NCBI GenBank assembly: GCA_944387915.1
Contig: CALXGT010000054.1
Location: forward strand, 1 to 43,099
From: an uncultured Clostridia bacterium
Lineage (GTDB): Bacteria; Bacillota; Clostridia; Oscillospirales; Ruminococcaceae
Reading direction: 5' to 3'
DNA: 43,099 nucleotides
Shown here in pieces: positions 26,558 through 35,713 of the stretch (positions within the stretch are counted from its first letter, which is position 1; every line of letters begins with the position of its first letter). Made by a program: the position numbers and the translations under genes. The notes under the pieces were generated by a model, which made no database searches, was not told the origin of the DNA, and was given only the letters and a program-made list of their open reading frames with translations.

Positions 26558-26956
26558 TTACCACACAAACGCGAGTACTTCGCCGCCTACATTCGCCTTC
26601 CGAGCCGCCTTATCGGTCATAACGCCCTTGGAAGTGGAGACGATCGCAACGCCTAAGCCTTTCATGACTTTCGGCATATTTTCGCAGTTCGAATAGATAC
26701 GCAGACCCGGTTTGGAGACTCTGCGCAGTCCGGTCAGTACCGGAGTTTTGTTTTCGCCGTATTTTAACGTCATACGGATCACGCCCTGTTTTCCGTCTTC
26801 GATTACGGTAAAGCCTTTCACATAGCCTTCATCGACTAAGATCTGGGCAATGGATTTTTTCATATTCGAAGCAGGGATGTCCACCGTGTCATGCTTTGCA
26901 GAGCTCGCATTGCGAATACGGGTGAGCATATCTGCAATCGTATCGGTGATTTGCAT
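26558..26956 (-). CDS. rpsH: 30S ribosomal protein S8
   Basis: S8 binds the central domain of 16S rRNA and in some bacteria represses the spc operon. The 132-residue sequence shows [21 protein letters not shown] at the start and the C-terminal [20 protein letters not shown] and LAFVW. It lies between rpsN and rplF. I found no S8-binding-site mimic that I can support. Confidence 0.98.
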   Translation of the reverse strand: MQITDTIADMLTRIRNASSAKHDTVDIPASNMKKSIAQILVDEGYVKGFTVIEDGKQGVIRMTLKYGENKTPVLTGLRRVSKPGLRIYSNCENMPKVMKGLGVAIVSTSKGVMTDKAARKANVGGEVLAFVW

Positions 26957-26971
26957 GCCGTAAACCTCCTT

Positions 26972-27157
26972 TTACCAGCTGGATTTCTTTACGCCGGGAA
27001 TCTGTCCTTTATACGCCAACTCCCGAAAGCAGATACGGCAGATGCCATATTTTCTCAGGTAAGCGTGAGGACGGCCGCAGATTTTACATCTATTGTAACC
27101 ACGGGTGGAAAACTTTGGCGTTCTCTGCTGTTTCATTTTCATCGAAGTTTTAGCCAT
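26972..27157 (-). CDS. rpsN: 30S ribosomal protein S14, zinc-binding type
   Basis: The 61-residue short form of S14 has zinc ligands C24, C27, C40 and C43 ([22 protein letters not shown]), which mark the zinc-dependent type Z. The ending [10 protein letters not shown] is conserved. It lies between rplE and rpsH. No zinc-free paralogue is present in the window. Confidence 0.98.
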   Translation of the reverse strand: MAKTSMKMKQQRTPKFSTRGYNRCKICGRPHAYLRKYGICRICFRELAYKGQIPGVKKSSW

Positions 27158-27170
27158 TTTCTTTCCTCCC

Positions 27171-27710
27171 TTATCTCTCGAAGGGAGCGCCCATCAAGCT
27201 TAAAAGCTCCCGCGCTTCCTCGTCGTTCTTCGCGGTGGTTACAAAGGTAATATCCATACCGCGGATCTTATCAATTTTATCGTACTCAATCTCCGGGAAA
27301 ATCAGCTGTTCCTTGAGGCCCACCGAATAGTTTCCGCGGCCATCAAAAGAATCGGCGCTGATTCCTTTGAAATCTCTTACCCGAGGAAGAGCGATGTTAA
27401 AGAAACGATCGATGAATTCATACATTTTATCGGAACGCAAAGTCACTTTCGCGCCGATAACCATGCCTTCACGAAGTTTAAAGTTCGCGACGGATTTCTT
27501 CGCCTTGCAGAGAACGGGTCTCTGACCGGTAATGGCCGAGAGGTCCTGCACAACGGAATCCATCACTTTCTGGTTGTCACGCGCTTCGCCGCAGCCTACG
27601 TTGATGACAACTTTTTCAATCTTCGGAATCTGCATGACACTTTTGTAGCCGAACTTTTTCATCAAAGCCGGAGCTACGTCACTCTTATAATACTCTTTCA
27701 GACGAGCCAT
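27171..27710 (-). CDS. rplE: 50S ribosomal protein L5
   Basis: The 179-residue protein holds 5S rRNA in the central protuberance and contacts the P-site tRNA. Conserved parts are [62 protein letters not shown] and [19 protein letters not shown]. It sits between rplX and rpsN. Confidence 0.98.
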   Translation of the reverse strand: MARLKEYYKSDVAPALMKKFGYKSVMQIPKIEKVVINVGCGEARDNQKVMDSVVQDLSAITGQRPVLCKAKKSVANFKLREGMVIGAKVTLRSDKMYEFIDRFFNIALPRVRDFKGISADSFDGRGNYSVGLKEQLIFPEIEYDKIDKIRGMDITFVTTAKNDEEARELLSLMGAPFER

Positions 27711-27724
27711 GTCTTTTCCTCCTA

Positions 27725-28048
27725 TTAGAAAGTTTCACCGCAGGCGGCATGCTTGCAGACGCGGACCTTTTTCCCATCTTCATTGATCTTATGACCAACT
27801 CTGGTGGGCTTGCCGCATTTAGGGCAAATGGGCATTACCTTGCAGGCGTAAAGCGCCGCTTCCGCTTTGACGATACCGCCCTGCTGGCCCATCTGACGGG
27901 GTTTCACATGCTTGGTTACCAGGTTGCATCCCTCAACGATGACTTTGCCTTCTTTGGGGCTGACTTCCAAAACCTTGCCTTTTTTCCCCTTATCTTTGCC
28001 GCTGATAATCATAACGTTATCACCGGTTTTTACATGCAGTTTGTTCAT
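27725..28048 (-). CDS. rplX: 50S ribosomal protein L24
   Basis: The 107-residue protein starts 50S assembly. A KOW motif opens it ([20 protein letters not shown]). The C-terminus holds a four-cysteine knuckle: [12 protein letters not shown]...VCKHAACGE, with cysteines at about 76, 79, 97 and 102, a zinc-ribbon-like extension seen in several Firmicutes. It lies between rplN and rplE. Confidence 0.97.
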   Translation of the reverse strand: MNKLHVKTGDNVMIISGKDKGKKGKVLEVSPKEGKVIVEGCNLVTKHVKPRQMGQQGGIVKAEAALYACKVMPICPKCGKPTRVGHKINEDGKKVRVCKHAACGETF

Positions 28049-28060
28049 TCCCGTACCTCC

Positions 28061-28429
28061 TTACAGTACTTCGGGAGCAAGAGAAAGGATCTTCATGTAG
28101 TTCTTATCACGAAGCTCTCTGGCTACCGGCCCAAAAATACGGGTCCCTCTGGGGTTTTTGTCTTCTCTGATCAAAACGGCAGCATTCTCATCGAACCGAA
28201 TATATGTGCCGTCGTCACGGCGTAATCCCTTGGCTGAACGAACGATTACGGCTTTTACGACGTCGCCTTTCTTTACAACGCCGCCGGGCGTCGCTTTCTT
28301 TACCGAACAAACGACGACATCGCCGATATTAGCGTATCTTCTGCCGGAACCGCCCAATACACGGATACACATGAGTTCTTTGGCGCCGGTGTTGTCGGCG
28401 ACCTTCATGCGGGTTTGCATTTGGATCAC
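28061..28429 (-). CDS. rplN: 50S ribosomal protein L14
   Basis: The 122-residue beta-barrel protein forms part of the intersubunit bridge B8. [27 protein letters not shown] at the start, [22 protein letters not shown] and [26 protein letters not shown] at the end are near invariant. It lies between rpsQ and rplX, as in the canonical spc operon. Confidence 0.98.
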   Translation of the reverse strand: MIQMQTRMKVADNTGAKELMCIRVLGGSGRRYANIGDVVVCSVKKATPGGVVKKGDVVKAVIVRSAKGLRRDDGTYIRFDENAAVLIREDKNPRGTRIFGPVARELRDKNYMKILSLAPEVL

Positions 28430-28463
28430 TGTGGGTTCCTCCTTCCGGTCTTACGACCGCAGT

Positions 28464-28724
28464 TTATTTTGCTTTCTCAATAATTTCGACGACTCTCCAA
28501 CGTTTATCTTTCGATAAAGGGCGAGTTTCCATCAACGCAACCCGGTCGCCTTCGCCGCAGGCGTTCTGCTCATCGTGGGCTTTGACCTTCACGGTGCGTT
28601 TTACGATCTTATTGTAAAGGGGATGTTTTACGTTATCTAAAATCGCAACAACAACGGTTTTATCCATTTTGCTGCTGACGACAGTACCAACTCTGGTCTT
28701 TCTTAAGTTTCTCGCTTCGCTCAT
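28464..28724 (-). CDS. rpsQ: 30S ribosomal protein S17
   Basis: The 86-residue OB-fold protein binds the 5' domain of 16S rRNA. Typical segments are [42 protein letters not shown] and [23 protein letters not shown]. It lies between rpmC and rplN, with 16 bases to rpmC. Confidence 0.98.
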   Translation of the reverse strand: MSEARNLRKTRVGTVVSSKMDKTVVVAILDNVKHPLYNKIVKRTVKVKAHDEQNACGEGDRVALMETRPLSKDKRWRVVEIIEKAK

Positions 28725-28740
28725 GTTCGTCCTCCCTTCT

Positions 28741-28944
28741 TTACTTTACGCCTTCTTTAGCGTCCAGCTCGTGGATTACGGTCATAATGCGAGCAATATC
28801 CTTTTTGACAACTTTAATCCGCATCGGATTATCCAGTTGGTTGACGGCATGCTGAAAGCGCAGGTTGAAAAGCTCCGCTTTCAGGTCATTTAATTTATCC
28901 TTCAGCTCCACATAAGATAATTCTCTGACTTCTGTTGCTTTCAT
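28741..28944 (-). CDS. rpmC: 50S ribosomal protein L29
   Basis: A 67-residue helical protein at the exit tunnel, near the docking site for trigger factor and [34 protein letters not shown] and [15 protein letters not shown] are typical of L29. Its ATG overlaps the rplP stop (TAATG), so translation is coupled. Confidence 0.98.
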   Translation of the reverse strand: MKATEVRELSYVELKDKLNDLKAELFNLRFQHAVNQLDNPMRIKVVKKDIARIMTVIHELDAKEGVK

Positions 28945-29375
28945 TATTGCTCACCACCTGTCTCGACTTCTTCACGCTTGATGAACTTACATTTTACCGG
29001 AAGCTTGTGGGCCGCAAGACGCATCGCCTCTCTGGCCAGTTCTTCGGAAACGCCGGCGATCTCAAACATGACTCTTCCGGGCTTCACAACAGCTACCCAG
29101 TATTCGGGAGAACCTTTACCTTTACCCATACGGGTCTCGGCGGGCTGCTCAGTAACCGGTTTGTCGGGGAATATTTTGATCCATACCTGACCGCCACGAC
29201 GAATGTAACGGGTCATAGCGATACGGGCGGACTCAATTTGGTTGGAAGTAATCCAGCAGGGCTCCAGAGCCTGTAAGCCGTACTCTCCGTAGGCAACGAA
29301 ATTTCCTCTGGTGGCTTTACCCTTCATCCGTCCTCTCTGTTGACGACGGTATTTTACTCTCTTCGGAAGAAGCAT
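28944..29375 (-). CDS. rplP: 50S ribosomal protein L16
   Basis: The 143-residue protein lies close to the peptidyl-transferase centre and is needed for late 50S assembly. [40 protein letters not shown] and [19 protein letters not shown] are diagnostic. The ATG overlaps the rpsC stop, and the stop overlaps the rpmC start. Confidence 0.98.
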   Translation of the reverse strand: MLLPKRVKYRRQQRGRMKGKATRGNFVAYGEYGLQALEPCWITSNQIESARIAMTRYIRRGGQVWIKIFPDKPVTEQPAETRMGKGKGSPEYWVAVVKPGRVMFEIAGVSEELAREAMRLAAHKLPVKCKFIKREEVETGGEQ

Positions 29376-30094
29376 TATTTGTTACCTCCTTCCTGTCTCG
29401 GTCTTCTGGGACGACGGTCATTTCTGTCTCTCTGGTTTCTCGCGGGTTTCTTGGTGATTTCGCCTTTGAGCACCTCTCCGGTGTAGATCCAAACCTTTAC
29501 GCCGATCTTTCCGTAGGTGGTGTCCGCTTCAGCAAAGCCATAATCGATATCGGCCCGCAGAGTCTGCAGAGGAATGGTACCCTCGTTGTAGCTCTCGCTT
29601 CTGGCGATCTCAGCGCCGCCCAAACGTCCGCTGACAGTGGTTTTAATTCCTTTCGCGCCAAGCCGCATGGTTCTGCCGATGCACTGTTTCATCGCCCGGC
29701 GGAAGGAAATTCTTCTCTCTAACTGAGACGCGATATTCTCCGCGACTAACTGCGCGTCCAAATCGGGTTGTCTCACTTCAACGATATTGACATGAACGGG
29801 TTTGCCGATCATCTTCTCCAACCGGAGCCGGAGATCATTGATTTTCGCGCCGGCAGGTCCGATCACCATACCAGGTTTCGCGCAGTGAATGTGGATTCTG
29901 ACCTTCTGGTCGTTAAAGCGTTCGATTTCGATTTTGGGAATACCGGCCGCTTTCAGCTCGTTCTTGATAAAGGTACGAATTTTGTAATCTTCAACAAGGA
30001 TATCGCCGAAAGCATTTTTATTTGCAAACCAGCGGGAGTCCCAATCTTTGATAACGCCTACACGAAGGCCGTGGGGATTTACTTTCTGTCCCAT
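29375..30094 (-). CDS. rpsC: 30S ribosomal protein S3
   Basis: The 239-residue protein forms part of the mRNA entry channel. It has the start [22 protein letters not shown], a KH domain (about 45-110: [29 protein letters not shown]) and the C-terminal domain with [18 protein letters not shown] basic tail ([18 protein letters not shown]) is longer than in many relatives but common in Firmicutes. It lies between rplV and rplP. Confidence 0.98.
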   Translation of the reverse strand: MGQKVNPHGLRVGVIKDWDSRWFANKNAFGDILVEDYKIRTFIKNELKAAGIPKIEIERFNDQKVRIHIHCAKPGMVIGPAGAKINDLRLRLEKMIGKPVHVNIVEVRQPDLDAQLVAENIASQLERRISFRRAMKQCIGRTMRLGAKGIKTTVSGRLGGAEIARSESYNEGTIPLQTLRADIDYGFAEADTTYGKIGVKVWIYTGEVLKGEITKKPARNQRDRNDRRPRRPRQEGGNK

Positions 30095-30114
30095 AGTCTA
30101 CCTCCTCTTTCAGC

Positions 30115-30450
30115 TTATTCCTTTTCCTTTAATACAAGGGTTACATGCGAAGTTCTCTTGAGTACTCTGAAGGCGCGGCCCTGCGCTCTGGGGCGGATCC
30201 GTTTCATAATCGGTCCGGGAGCGACAAAGCATTCGGAAACATAGAGGCTGTGCACATCCATGTTGTGGTTGTTTTCCGCATTGGCCATAGCCGATTTCAG
30301 AAGCTTCGCTAAAGGTTCACAGGCTGCTTTGGGAGTATGTTTCAACACTGCCATCGCATAAGCCGCGTCCCTGCCCCGGATCTGATCCAAAACGATCTTC
30401 ACTTTTCTGGGGGAAATACGCACATTGTTCAGGTAAGCTTTCGCTTCCAT
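30115..30450 (-). CDS. rplV: 50S ribosomal protein L22
   Basis: The 111-residue protein lines the exit tunnel by a long beta-hairpin. [33 protein letters not shown] and the hairpin region [18 protein letters not shown] are characteristic; the last is the tunnel loop where macrolide-resistance changes occur in other species. It lies between rpsS and rpsC. Confidence 0.98.
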   Translation of the reverse strand: MEAKAYLNNVRISPRKVKIVLDQIRGRDAAYAMAVLKHTPKAACEPLAKLLKSAMANAENNHNMDVHSLYVSECFVAPGPIMKRIRPRAQGRAFRVLKRTSHVTLVLKEKE

Positions 30451-30469
30451 TCAAAACTCCTCCTTTCGG

Positions 30470-30754
30470 CTATTTCTTACCGTTGTTCGACGTCTTCGAG
30501 CCGGCGTGACCTTTAAAGGTGCGGGTGGGCGCGAATTCGCCCAGCTTATGGCCGACCATATCCTCGGTCACATAAACGGGAACGTGTTTTCTTCCGTCAT
30601 GCACCGCAAAGGTATGTCCGACGAACTCCGGGAAGATGGTGGAGGCACGGCTCCAGGTTTTTAACACCTTTTTGTCGCCGGTCTCGTTCATCTGGCAAAC
30701 TCTTTTATAAAGCACTTCCTGGACGAAAGGGCCTTTTTTAACACTTCTACCCAT
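30470..30754 (-). CDS. rpsS: 30S ribosomal protein S19
   Basis: The 94-residue protein sits in the 30S head with S13. [43 protein letters not shown] and the ending [16 protein letters not shown] are near invariant. It lies 21 bases after rplB and 19 bases before rplV. Confidence 0.98.
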   Translation of the reverse strand: MGRSVKKGPFVQEVLYKRVCQMNETGDKKVLKTWSRASTIFPEFVGHTFAVHDGRKHVPVYVTEDMVGHKLGEFAPTRTFKGHAGSKTSNNGKK

Positions 30755-30775
30755 GGTGTAAACCGTCTCCTTTCC

Positions 30776-31609
30776 TTATTTCGCGTTTCTGCGTTTCACG
30801 ATAAATTTATCGGAGCGGTGATGTTTCTTTCTGGTCTTGTAACCCAGAGTCGGCTTGCCCCAGGGGGTAACAGGTCCGGGACGGCCAATGGGAGACTTAC
30901 CTTCACCACCACCGTGCGGATGGTCGTTGGGGTTCATAACCGAACCGCGGACAGTAGGCCGCCAGCCCATATGCCGCTTTCTTCCGGCTTTACCGATGGA
31001 AACGTTCTCGTGATCGATGTTTCCAACCTGGCCCACCGTCGCCATACACTCGGCGGGAATGTTACGCTGCTCGCCCGAAGGAAGACGCACCATCGCGTAG
31101 GCTCCTTCTTTCGCCATCAGCTGCGCCATATTTCCGGCCGCTCTGACTAACTGGGCGCCCTTTCCGGGATACAGCTCAATGTTGTGGATAAAAGTACCGA
31201 CGGGAATCGCACTCATCGGAAGGGCGTTGCCCGGTTTAATGTCCGCGTCGGGACCGTTTGCGATCTTATCGCCCACCGCAAGGCCGTTGGGAGCCACGAT
31301 GTAGCGTTTCTCGCCGTCTTCATACTGGACAAGAGCGATATGCGCGGAGCGGTTGGGATCGTACTCCAAGGTCAGGACTTCGGCTTCCATACCGATTTTA
31401 TCCCGCTTAAAATCAATGACACGATATTTGGTTCTGTTTCCGCCGCCGTGATGACGAACGGTAATCCGTCCGTAGTTGTTCCGGCCCGATTTTTTCTTCA
31501 TCGGCTCCAAAAGGCTCTTTTCGGGAGCGACTTTGGAAAGGTTGGAGAAATCGGTGACGGTCATCTGCCGTCTGGCGGGAGTAGTGGGTTTATAGGTCTT
31601 AATCGCCAT
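30776..31609 (-). CDS. rplB: 50S ribosomal protein L2
   Basis: The 277-residue protein is essential for subunit joining and peptidyl transfer. [18 protein letters not shown], the OB-fold segment [22 protein letters not shown] and the C-terminal [21 protein letters not shown] with the conserved histidine of the HGGGEG loop are present. Most of the rRNA-contacting basic tail ([19 protein letters not shown]) follows. It lies between rplW and rpsS; the 67-base gap to rplW holds no extra gene. Confidence 0.98.
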   Translation of the reverse strand: MAIKTYKPTTPARRQMTVTDFSNLSKVAPEKSLLEPMKKKSGRNNYGRITVRHHGGGNRTKYRVIDFKRDKIGMEAEVLTLEYDPNRSAHIALVQYEDGEKRYIVAPNGLAVGDKIANGPDADIKPGNALPMSAIPVGTFIHNIELYPGKGAQLVRAAGNMAQLMAKEGAYAMVRLPSGEQRNIPAECMATVGQVGNIDHENVSIGKAGRKRHMGWRPTVRGSVMNPNDHPHGGGEGKSPIGRPGPVTPWGKPTLGYKTRKKHHRSDKFIVKRRNAK

Positions 31610-31676
31610 TTTCTTTCACTCTCCTATTTGGTTTAGCGAGGGAATTTTCCCCCATACATCACCCTCAAAAGATGGT

Positions 31677-31970
31677 TTAGATCATGCCCTCGAAGAACTC
31701 GATGCCCTTGGAAGATTCGCTTAAGGTAACAATCGCTTTCTTCCAATCGGGTCTGTAGCCTTCGTAACGGCCCATTCTTTTGAGCTTGCCCTTGCAGCTT
31801 ACGGTGTTCACTTTTACCACGTCGACACCGAAGAGGGCTTTCACCGCTTCCGCGATCTCAATTTTATTGGCGTCTTTGGCCACCTGGAAGGTGTATTTCT
31901 TCTCCCCAATACCGGTCATAGAACGCTCGGTAATGATGGGTTTCAAGATAATGTCCTGAGGCTTTTTCAT
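31677..31970 (-). CDS. rplW: 50S ribosomal protein L23
   Basis: The 97-residue protein sits at the tunnel exit and docks trigger factor and SRP. QDIILKPIITERSMTGIGEKKYTFQVAKDANKIEIA is typical, as is AVKALFGVDVVKVNT and the tail region MGRYEGYRPDWKKAIV. Its ATG overlaps the rplD stop, so the two are coupled. Confidence 0.98.
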   Translation of the reverse strand: MKKPQDIILKPIITERSMTGIGEKKYTFQVAKDANKIEIAEAVKALFGVDVVKVNTVSCKGKLKRMGRYEGYRPDWKKAIVTLSESSKGIEFFEGMI

Positions 31971-32593
31971 TACGCATATACCTCCTCGATTTTCAATACG
32001 GCATCCTTCGCCACGATGAATTTATCGTATTTCAGAATGTCGTACACGTTCAGCGTATTGACATACGCCGTGGCGACGCCGGGGATGTTGGCGACGCTCT
32101 TGACTACCTTTTCGTCCGTTTCGGGAAGTACGATCAACGCTTTGCGGTCAGCGCCCAGCGCTTTCAGCATATTGACCATGGTCTTGGTCTTGTATTCCTC
32201 GGCGACGATTTTATCAACTACGATCATATCGTTATCCAAAACCTTCGCGGAAAACGCGCTCTTTAACGCCAGTCTCTTCACCTTTTTGTTGAGAGAGAGC
32301 CGGTAAGAACGGGGTTTGGGACCAATCGCCACACCGCCGTGAGTCCACTGGGGAGCACGGATGGAGCCCTGTCTCGCGTGACCGGTTCCCTTTTGTCTCC
32401 AGGGTTTACGGCCGCCGCCTCTGACCTCGGTACGGGTCAAAGTGGATTGGGTGCCCTGCCGCTGATTCGCCAAATAGGTAACAACCGCCTGGTGCAGCAC
32501 CGCCTGGTTGGGAGTAATTCCAAATACCGCGTCGGAAAGCTCGATCTGAGAGACCTCTTTCCCTGTCATATCATAAACAGAAATTTTAGGCAT
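31970..32593 (-). CDS. rplD: 50S ribosomal protein L4
   Basis: The 207-residue protein lines the exit tunnel by its extended loop ([37 protein letters not shown], about 47-83). In gammaproteobacteria L4 also represses its own operon by attenuation in the leader of the S10 transcript; the leader found here (33.65-34.0 kb) makes a similar loop worth testing. The start [19 protein letters not shown] is normal. It lies between rplC and rplW. Confidence 0.98.
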   Translation of the reverse strand: MPKISVYDMTGKEVSQIELSDAVFGITPNQAVLHQAVVTYLANQRQGTQSTLTRTEVRGGGRKPWRQKGTGHARQGSIRAPQWTHGGVAIGPKPRSYRLSLNKKVKRLALKSAFSAKVLDNDMIVVDKIVAEEYKTKTMVNMLKALGADRKALIVLPETDEKVVKSVANIPGVATAYVNTLNVYDILKYDKFIVAKDAVLKIEEVYA

Positions 32594-32610
32594 GATAATT
32601 CCTCCTTCCC

Positions 32611-33243
32611 TTACGCTTTCTTGCCGTTGATAATGACGACGACGCCGCCCTTGGGGCCGGGAATCGCGCCTTTTACGGCGATCAAATTGTTTTCGGCGTC
32701 AACTTTGACGACCTCTAAATTCTGGACCGTCACCTTTTCGGCGCCCATATGTCCGGCCATTCCTTTGCCCTTGAAAATTCTCGAGGGATCGGAGATAGCG
32801 CCCATAGAACCGGGCTGTCTGGCAACAGGGCCGGTACCGTGAGAAGATCTTAAGGAGCGATTGCCGTGACGTTTGATAGCGCCGGCGTATCCTTTACCTT
32901 TGCTGGTGCCGGAAACGTCGATAATATCGCCGGGAGCGAAAACGTCGGCTTTGATAATATCGCCTACGTTGTAGCCGCTGCAATCATCCATTCTAAATTC
33001 CCGAAGGGTCTTTTTCGCAGCGACGTCGCCCTTATCGAAATGCCCTTTCATCGGCTTGTTGACTTTCTGGGGTTTCACATCGCCATACCCTACCTGGATC
33101 GCGTCGTAACCGTCGTTTTGTACGGTTTTCTTTTGAACCACGACGCAGGGCCCGGCTTCTACGACGGTGACGGGAATGACTTTTCCGCTCTCGTCGAAAA
33201 TCTGGGTCATACCGATTTTCTTTCCGATGATACCTTTGTTCAT
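32611..33243 (-). CDS. rplC: 50S ribosomal protein L3
   Basis: The 210-residue protein reaches the peptidyl-transferase centre. [43 protein letters not shown] and the central loop [36 protein letters not shown] are typical. AGGAGG lies upstream of the ATG. A 94-base gap separates it from rpsJ; the gap contains a small hairpin (GTTGGC/GCCAAC at 33270-33285) but no gene. Confidence 0.98.
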   Translation of the reverse strand: MNKGIIGKKIGMTQIFDESGKVIPVTVVEAGPCVVVQKKTVQNDGYDAIQVGYGDVKPQKVNKPMKGHFDKGDVAAKKTLREFRMDDCSGYNVGDIIKADVFAPGDIIDVSGTSKGKGYAGAIKRHGNRSLRSSHGTGPVARQPGSMGAISDPSRIFKGKGMAGHMGAEKVTVQNLEVVKVDAENNLIAVKGAIPGPKGGVVVIINGKKA

Positions 33244-33337
33244 CTTACTTTTCCTCCTTTAGGCTATTGGTTGGCTTTTGCCAACATGACCTCCGAACTT
33301 GTCCATACCTGGGACATTGGTTCGAGGCGACGGCGTC

Positions 33338-33649
33338 TTACAATTGGATCTCGATCTCGACGCCGGCGGGAAGTTCGAGACTCTGGAGCGCTTCCACCGT
33401 TTTGGGGGCCGGTCTCAGCACGTCGATCAGTCTCTTGTGGGTGCGCATTTCAAACTGTTCCCGGCTGTCCTTATATTTGTGGACCGCTCGCAAAATGGTC
33501 ACGCCCTCTTTCCGGGTGGGAAGAGGGATAGGGCCCGCAACTCTGGCCCCGGTTTTCTTTACGACCTCGACGATTTTCGCCGCGGACGCGTCCACCAGGT
33601 TGTGATCGTAACTTTTCAGTTTGATTCGAATTTTTTCTTTGACTGCCAC
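33338..33649 (-). CDS. rpsJ: 30S ribosomal protein S10
   Basis: The 103-residue protein works in the 30S head and, in many bacteria, in transcription antitermination as Nus[59 protein letters not shown] and the ending [14 protein letters not shown] are near invariant. It is the first gene of the super-operon. GGAGG with a longish spacer precedes its start; the frame reads GTG for the first methionine (AGTGGCAGTC on the minus strand). Confidence 0.98.
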   Translation of the reverse strand: MAVKEKIRIKLKSYDHNLVDASAAKIVEVVKKTGARVAGPIPLPTRKEGVTILRAVHKYKDSREQFEMRTHKRLIDVLRPAPKTVEALQSLELPAGVEIEIQL

Positions 33650-33728
33650 TTGTCATCGCCTCCTGAATTTATTTGATTTGGCAAGACAACAGTTGAACAC
33701 GCTTCCGTGTGTTTCGCATCCAGACATG

Positions 33729-33763
33729 AAAAAACCGAAAAAACAGCCTATTCGTTTTTCCGG
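33729..33763 (-). terminator. attenuator in the rpsJ leader
   Basis: On the minus strand CCGGAAAAAC pairs with GTTTTTTCGG (10 bp with one G-U pair, 9-base loop) and is followed by TTTTTT. It lies about 80 bases before rpsJ and well after the promoter, so transcription of the operon would end here unless antiterminated. Confidence 0.7.
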
Positions 33764-33828
33764 GAATTCCGTCGCGTTTTCGGGTCAATTTTTATTCCTC
33801 AGCGGAAGATTCCTCTCGCACTTATCGC

Positions 33829-33933
33829 CTAAAAAGGCACAGTTTGCAAAACTTCTTCATAAGGGTCGTAATCGACGCCCCCAAAACCCACGATATGGTG
33901 TTCACTTTTGTCGCCCGGTTTAAAATCGGACAT
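33829..33933 (-). CDS. possible 34-codon leader peptide in the S10 leader
   Basis: Between the promoter and the leader terminator there is a frame from an ATG (33933) to TAG (33829), starting MSDFKPGDKSEHHIVG and ending YDPYEEVLQTVPF. It is acidic and looks protein-like. The weakness is initiation: GGAG lies only one base before the ATG, and AGGGA lies 13 bases upstream. The stop codon lies in a small GCC/GGC hairpin. It may be a regulatory leader peptide or a chance frame. Confidence 0.3.
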   Translation of the reverse strand: MSDFKPGDKSEHHIVGFGGVDYDPYEEVLQTVPF

Positions 33934-34008
33934 ACTCCACGAAAATTCCCTGCCATTCGGCAGCAACCTCTCGCTTCAACGCACATCTGTCGCAGTCACG
34001 CAACAAAG

Positions 34009-34037
34009 ATTATACCGCGCTTTCCTGTCTTTGGCAA
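34009..34037 (-). promoter_or_regulatory. sigma-A promoter of the S10 super-operon
   Basis: TTGCCA (34032-34037), 17 bases and TATAAT (34009-34014) on the minus strand. It lies just after the mutY stop, so the 26 genes from rpsJ to rplQ can be transcribed from here. I found no other promoter of equal quality inside the cluster. Confidence 0.9.
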
Positions 34038-34050
34038 GCCTTTTTTTCAT

Positions 34051-35136
34051 TTAAATTGTAAACTTTTTATGAACAAAAAACTTCTCTATTTCTGTAAGAA
34101 AAGGGGAAAAGGCGGAAGGAACGGAATACTTTTCCCGAATCTTAGAAAGACTTGCCAAAACTTCGTTTTCTCCCAACTTCGGCGTTTGCGTCAACTCCAT
34201 CAAAACCCCCGTCATTTCCCAAATCTTGTGGGTAAAAATATGGCGATGTTTATAAAGGACGCCTTGAAACAAAGCGCTTTTTCCTTCTTTTTTCCCTATC
34301 GTCTCCAGTTCGTCCGCCGACAGCCCTTCTTCCGCCATGGGAAATCCCCAAAGGGACGCCAATAATCCTTTTGCCGGACGGCGAGCGATAAGAAGCTCCC
34401 CTTTTCTATTATAATAGAGGAGAAGCAGATATCTCTCCACGGTTTTTTCCTTTTTCTCCGGCTTCACCGGATACGATAGGGGCGCTTCTTTTCCAAGGCA
34501 CTCTTCCTTTAAAGGACAGCGGTCGCAATGGGGAACGCCGTTTGGAATACAAACCGTCGCCCCCAGTTCCATCAGCGCTTGGTTAAACGCGCCGGGCACA
34601 TCGTGGGGAATGGTTTCCAAAAGAAGGCGGCGGTATTTTTTCCGAAACGCCGAAGAAGCGCTGTTTTCCTCGTCGGCGAAAAAACGGCTCAGCACCCGAA
34701 TTACATTTCCATCCACTGCGGGGACCGGCTGGCCAAAAGCAATAGACGCCACCGCGCCGGCGGTATATTCGCCAAATCCCGGAAGGGACAAAAGGCTTTC
34801 GTAATCGGAAGGAAGACCCCCATTCCGCTCTTTTGCCAGCACCGCCGCCTTTTTCAAATTGGCGGCGCGATTGTAGTAACCAAGTCCTTGCCAAAGTTTT
34901 CGAAGAAAATCGTCATCGACTTTCGCCAATGCGTCCAAATCAGGAAGCGCTTTCAAAAAGCGATGAAAATACGGGATCACCGCCTCCACCCGGGTTTGCT
35001 GGAGCATCACCTCCGAAATCCAAACCCGGTAGGGGGAAACCTCTTCCCGCCATGGCAATCTTCTCTTTTCCCTTTGATACCATTTTATAAGCGCATCGCG
35101 CACCGACAAAACAGCGGCTTCTTTTTCTCTGTTCAA
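34051..35136 (-). CDS. mutY: A/G-specific adenine DNA glycosylase
   Basis: Removes adenine mispaired with 8-oxoguanine. The 361-residue enzyme has catalytic glutamate E42 (SEVMLQQTRVE), a helix-hairpin-helix (LPGFGEYTAGAV, about 118-129), catalytic aspartate D142 (VDGNVIRVLSR) and a [4Fe-4S] cluster motif of C196, C204, C207 and C213. The first cysteine spacing is seven residues, against six in E. coli. The C-terminal half (about 230-350) is the NUDIX-like domain that reads 8-oxoG. The gene ends just before the S10 promoter. Confidence 0.95.
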   Translation of the reverse strand: MNREKEAAVLSVRDALIKWYQREKRRLPWREEVSPYRVWISEVMLQQTRVEAVIPYFHRFLKALPDLDALAKVDDDFLRKLWQGLGYYNRAANLKKAAVLAKERNGGLPSDYESLLSLPGFGEYTAGAVASIAFGQPVPAVDGNVIRVLSRFFADEENSASSAFRKKYRRLLLETIPHDVPGAFNQALMELGATVCIPNGVPHCDRCPLKEECLGKEAPLSYPVKPEKKEKTVERYLLLLYYNRKGELLIARRPAKGLLASLWGFPMAEEGLSADELETIGKKEGKSALFQGVLYKHRHIFTHKIWEMTGVLMELTQTPKLGENEVLASLSKIREKYSVPSAFSPFLTEIEKFFVHKKFTI

Positions 35137-35148
35137 ATGATCCTCCGC

Positions 35149-35175
35149 AAAAAAGGGGCGCGACGCGCCCCTTTG
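35149..35175 (-). terminator. terminator after the 2-oxoacid oxidoreductase operon
   Basis: A strong GGGGCGCG/CGCGCCCC palindrome followed on the minus strand by TTTTTT, directly after the gamma-subunit stop and before mutY. Confidence 0.9.
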
Positions 35176-35176
35176 A

Positions 35177-35713
35177 TTATCCCTGATACTCGTATCCCAG
35201 CTTCAGCGCTTTCAGGTTCGGCTCCAAAAGGTCTTTCTTTTTTGGGGGAACACACTGTTCCATCGCCTTGCAAAGCACATCAAAGGTGGTAAAACCGGTC
35301 TCCTTCAGCACATTACCCAGCATCACTACGTTGGCAAGCTGTTTCATGCCGCTGTCCTGCGCCATCTGGGTGCAGGGAACATAGTGGACATGGATATCCT
35401 TCCGCTCGCAGGTCACATCGATCAATGTGGAATCGATAAAAATATGTCCACCGGGAAGAACGGCGTTTACGTATTTGTCGTAAGAAGGACGGTTCAAAAC
35501 CACCAACGTCTCCGGTTCGGAAATCAACGGACAGCCGATTTCCTTATCATCGATGCATACCGAACAGTTGGCGGTACCACCGCGCATTTCCGGTCCGTAA
35601 GAAGGAAGCCAGGAAACATACTTATCTTCCACCATAGCGGTATAAGCGGCGACTTTTCCCATAAACAGGACGCCCTGTCCGCCGAATCCGGCGATCAACA
35701 GATTTAAGCTCAT
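35177..35713 (-). CDS. 2-oxoacid:ferredoxin oxidoreductase, gamma subunit
   Basis: The 178-residue subunit has the gamma-type fold (LLIAGFGGQGVLFMGKVAAYTAM at the start, SYGPEMRGGTANCSVCI and ANVVMLGNVLKETGF). In this family the gamma chain helps bind CoA and shapes the complex. Its ATG is one base before the beta-subunit stop, so translation is coupled. It is the last gene of the P-loop NTPase/ferredoxin/alpha/beta/gamma operon and ends at a terminator. Confidence 0.93.
   Translation of the reverse strand: MSLNLLIAGFGGQGVLFMGKVAAYTAMVEDKYVSWLPSYGPEMRGGTANCSVCIDDKEIGCPLISEPETLVVLNRPSYDKYVNAVLPGGHIFIDSTLIDVTCERKDIHVHYVPCTQMAQDSGMKQLANVVMLGNVLKETGFTTFDVLCKAMEQCVPPKKKDLLEPNLKALKLGYEYQG

Larger units (their letters stand above)
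33650..34002 (-). promoter_or_regulatory. long structured leader of the S10 super-operon
   Basis: About 350 bases lie between the promoter and rpsJ. From 5' to 3' on the minus strand they hold a possible 34-codon reading frame (33829-33933), a rho-independent terminator (33729-33763), and a small hairpin ACACG-GAAG-CGTGT (33697-33710) before the rpsJ ribosome-binding site. The length and the terminator imply attenuation; which ligand controls it is not visible. Confidence 0.65.

Noticed and set aside
33844..34365. 173-codon plus-strand frame over the S10 leader and mutY 3' end
   Set aside because: It is antisense to mutY, crosses the consensus S10 promoter, and its product is low-complexity basic sequence.
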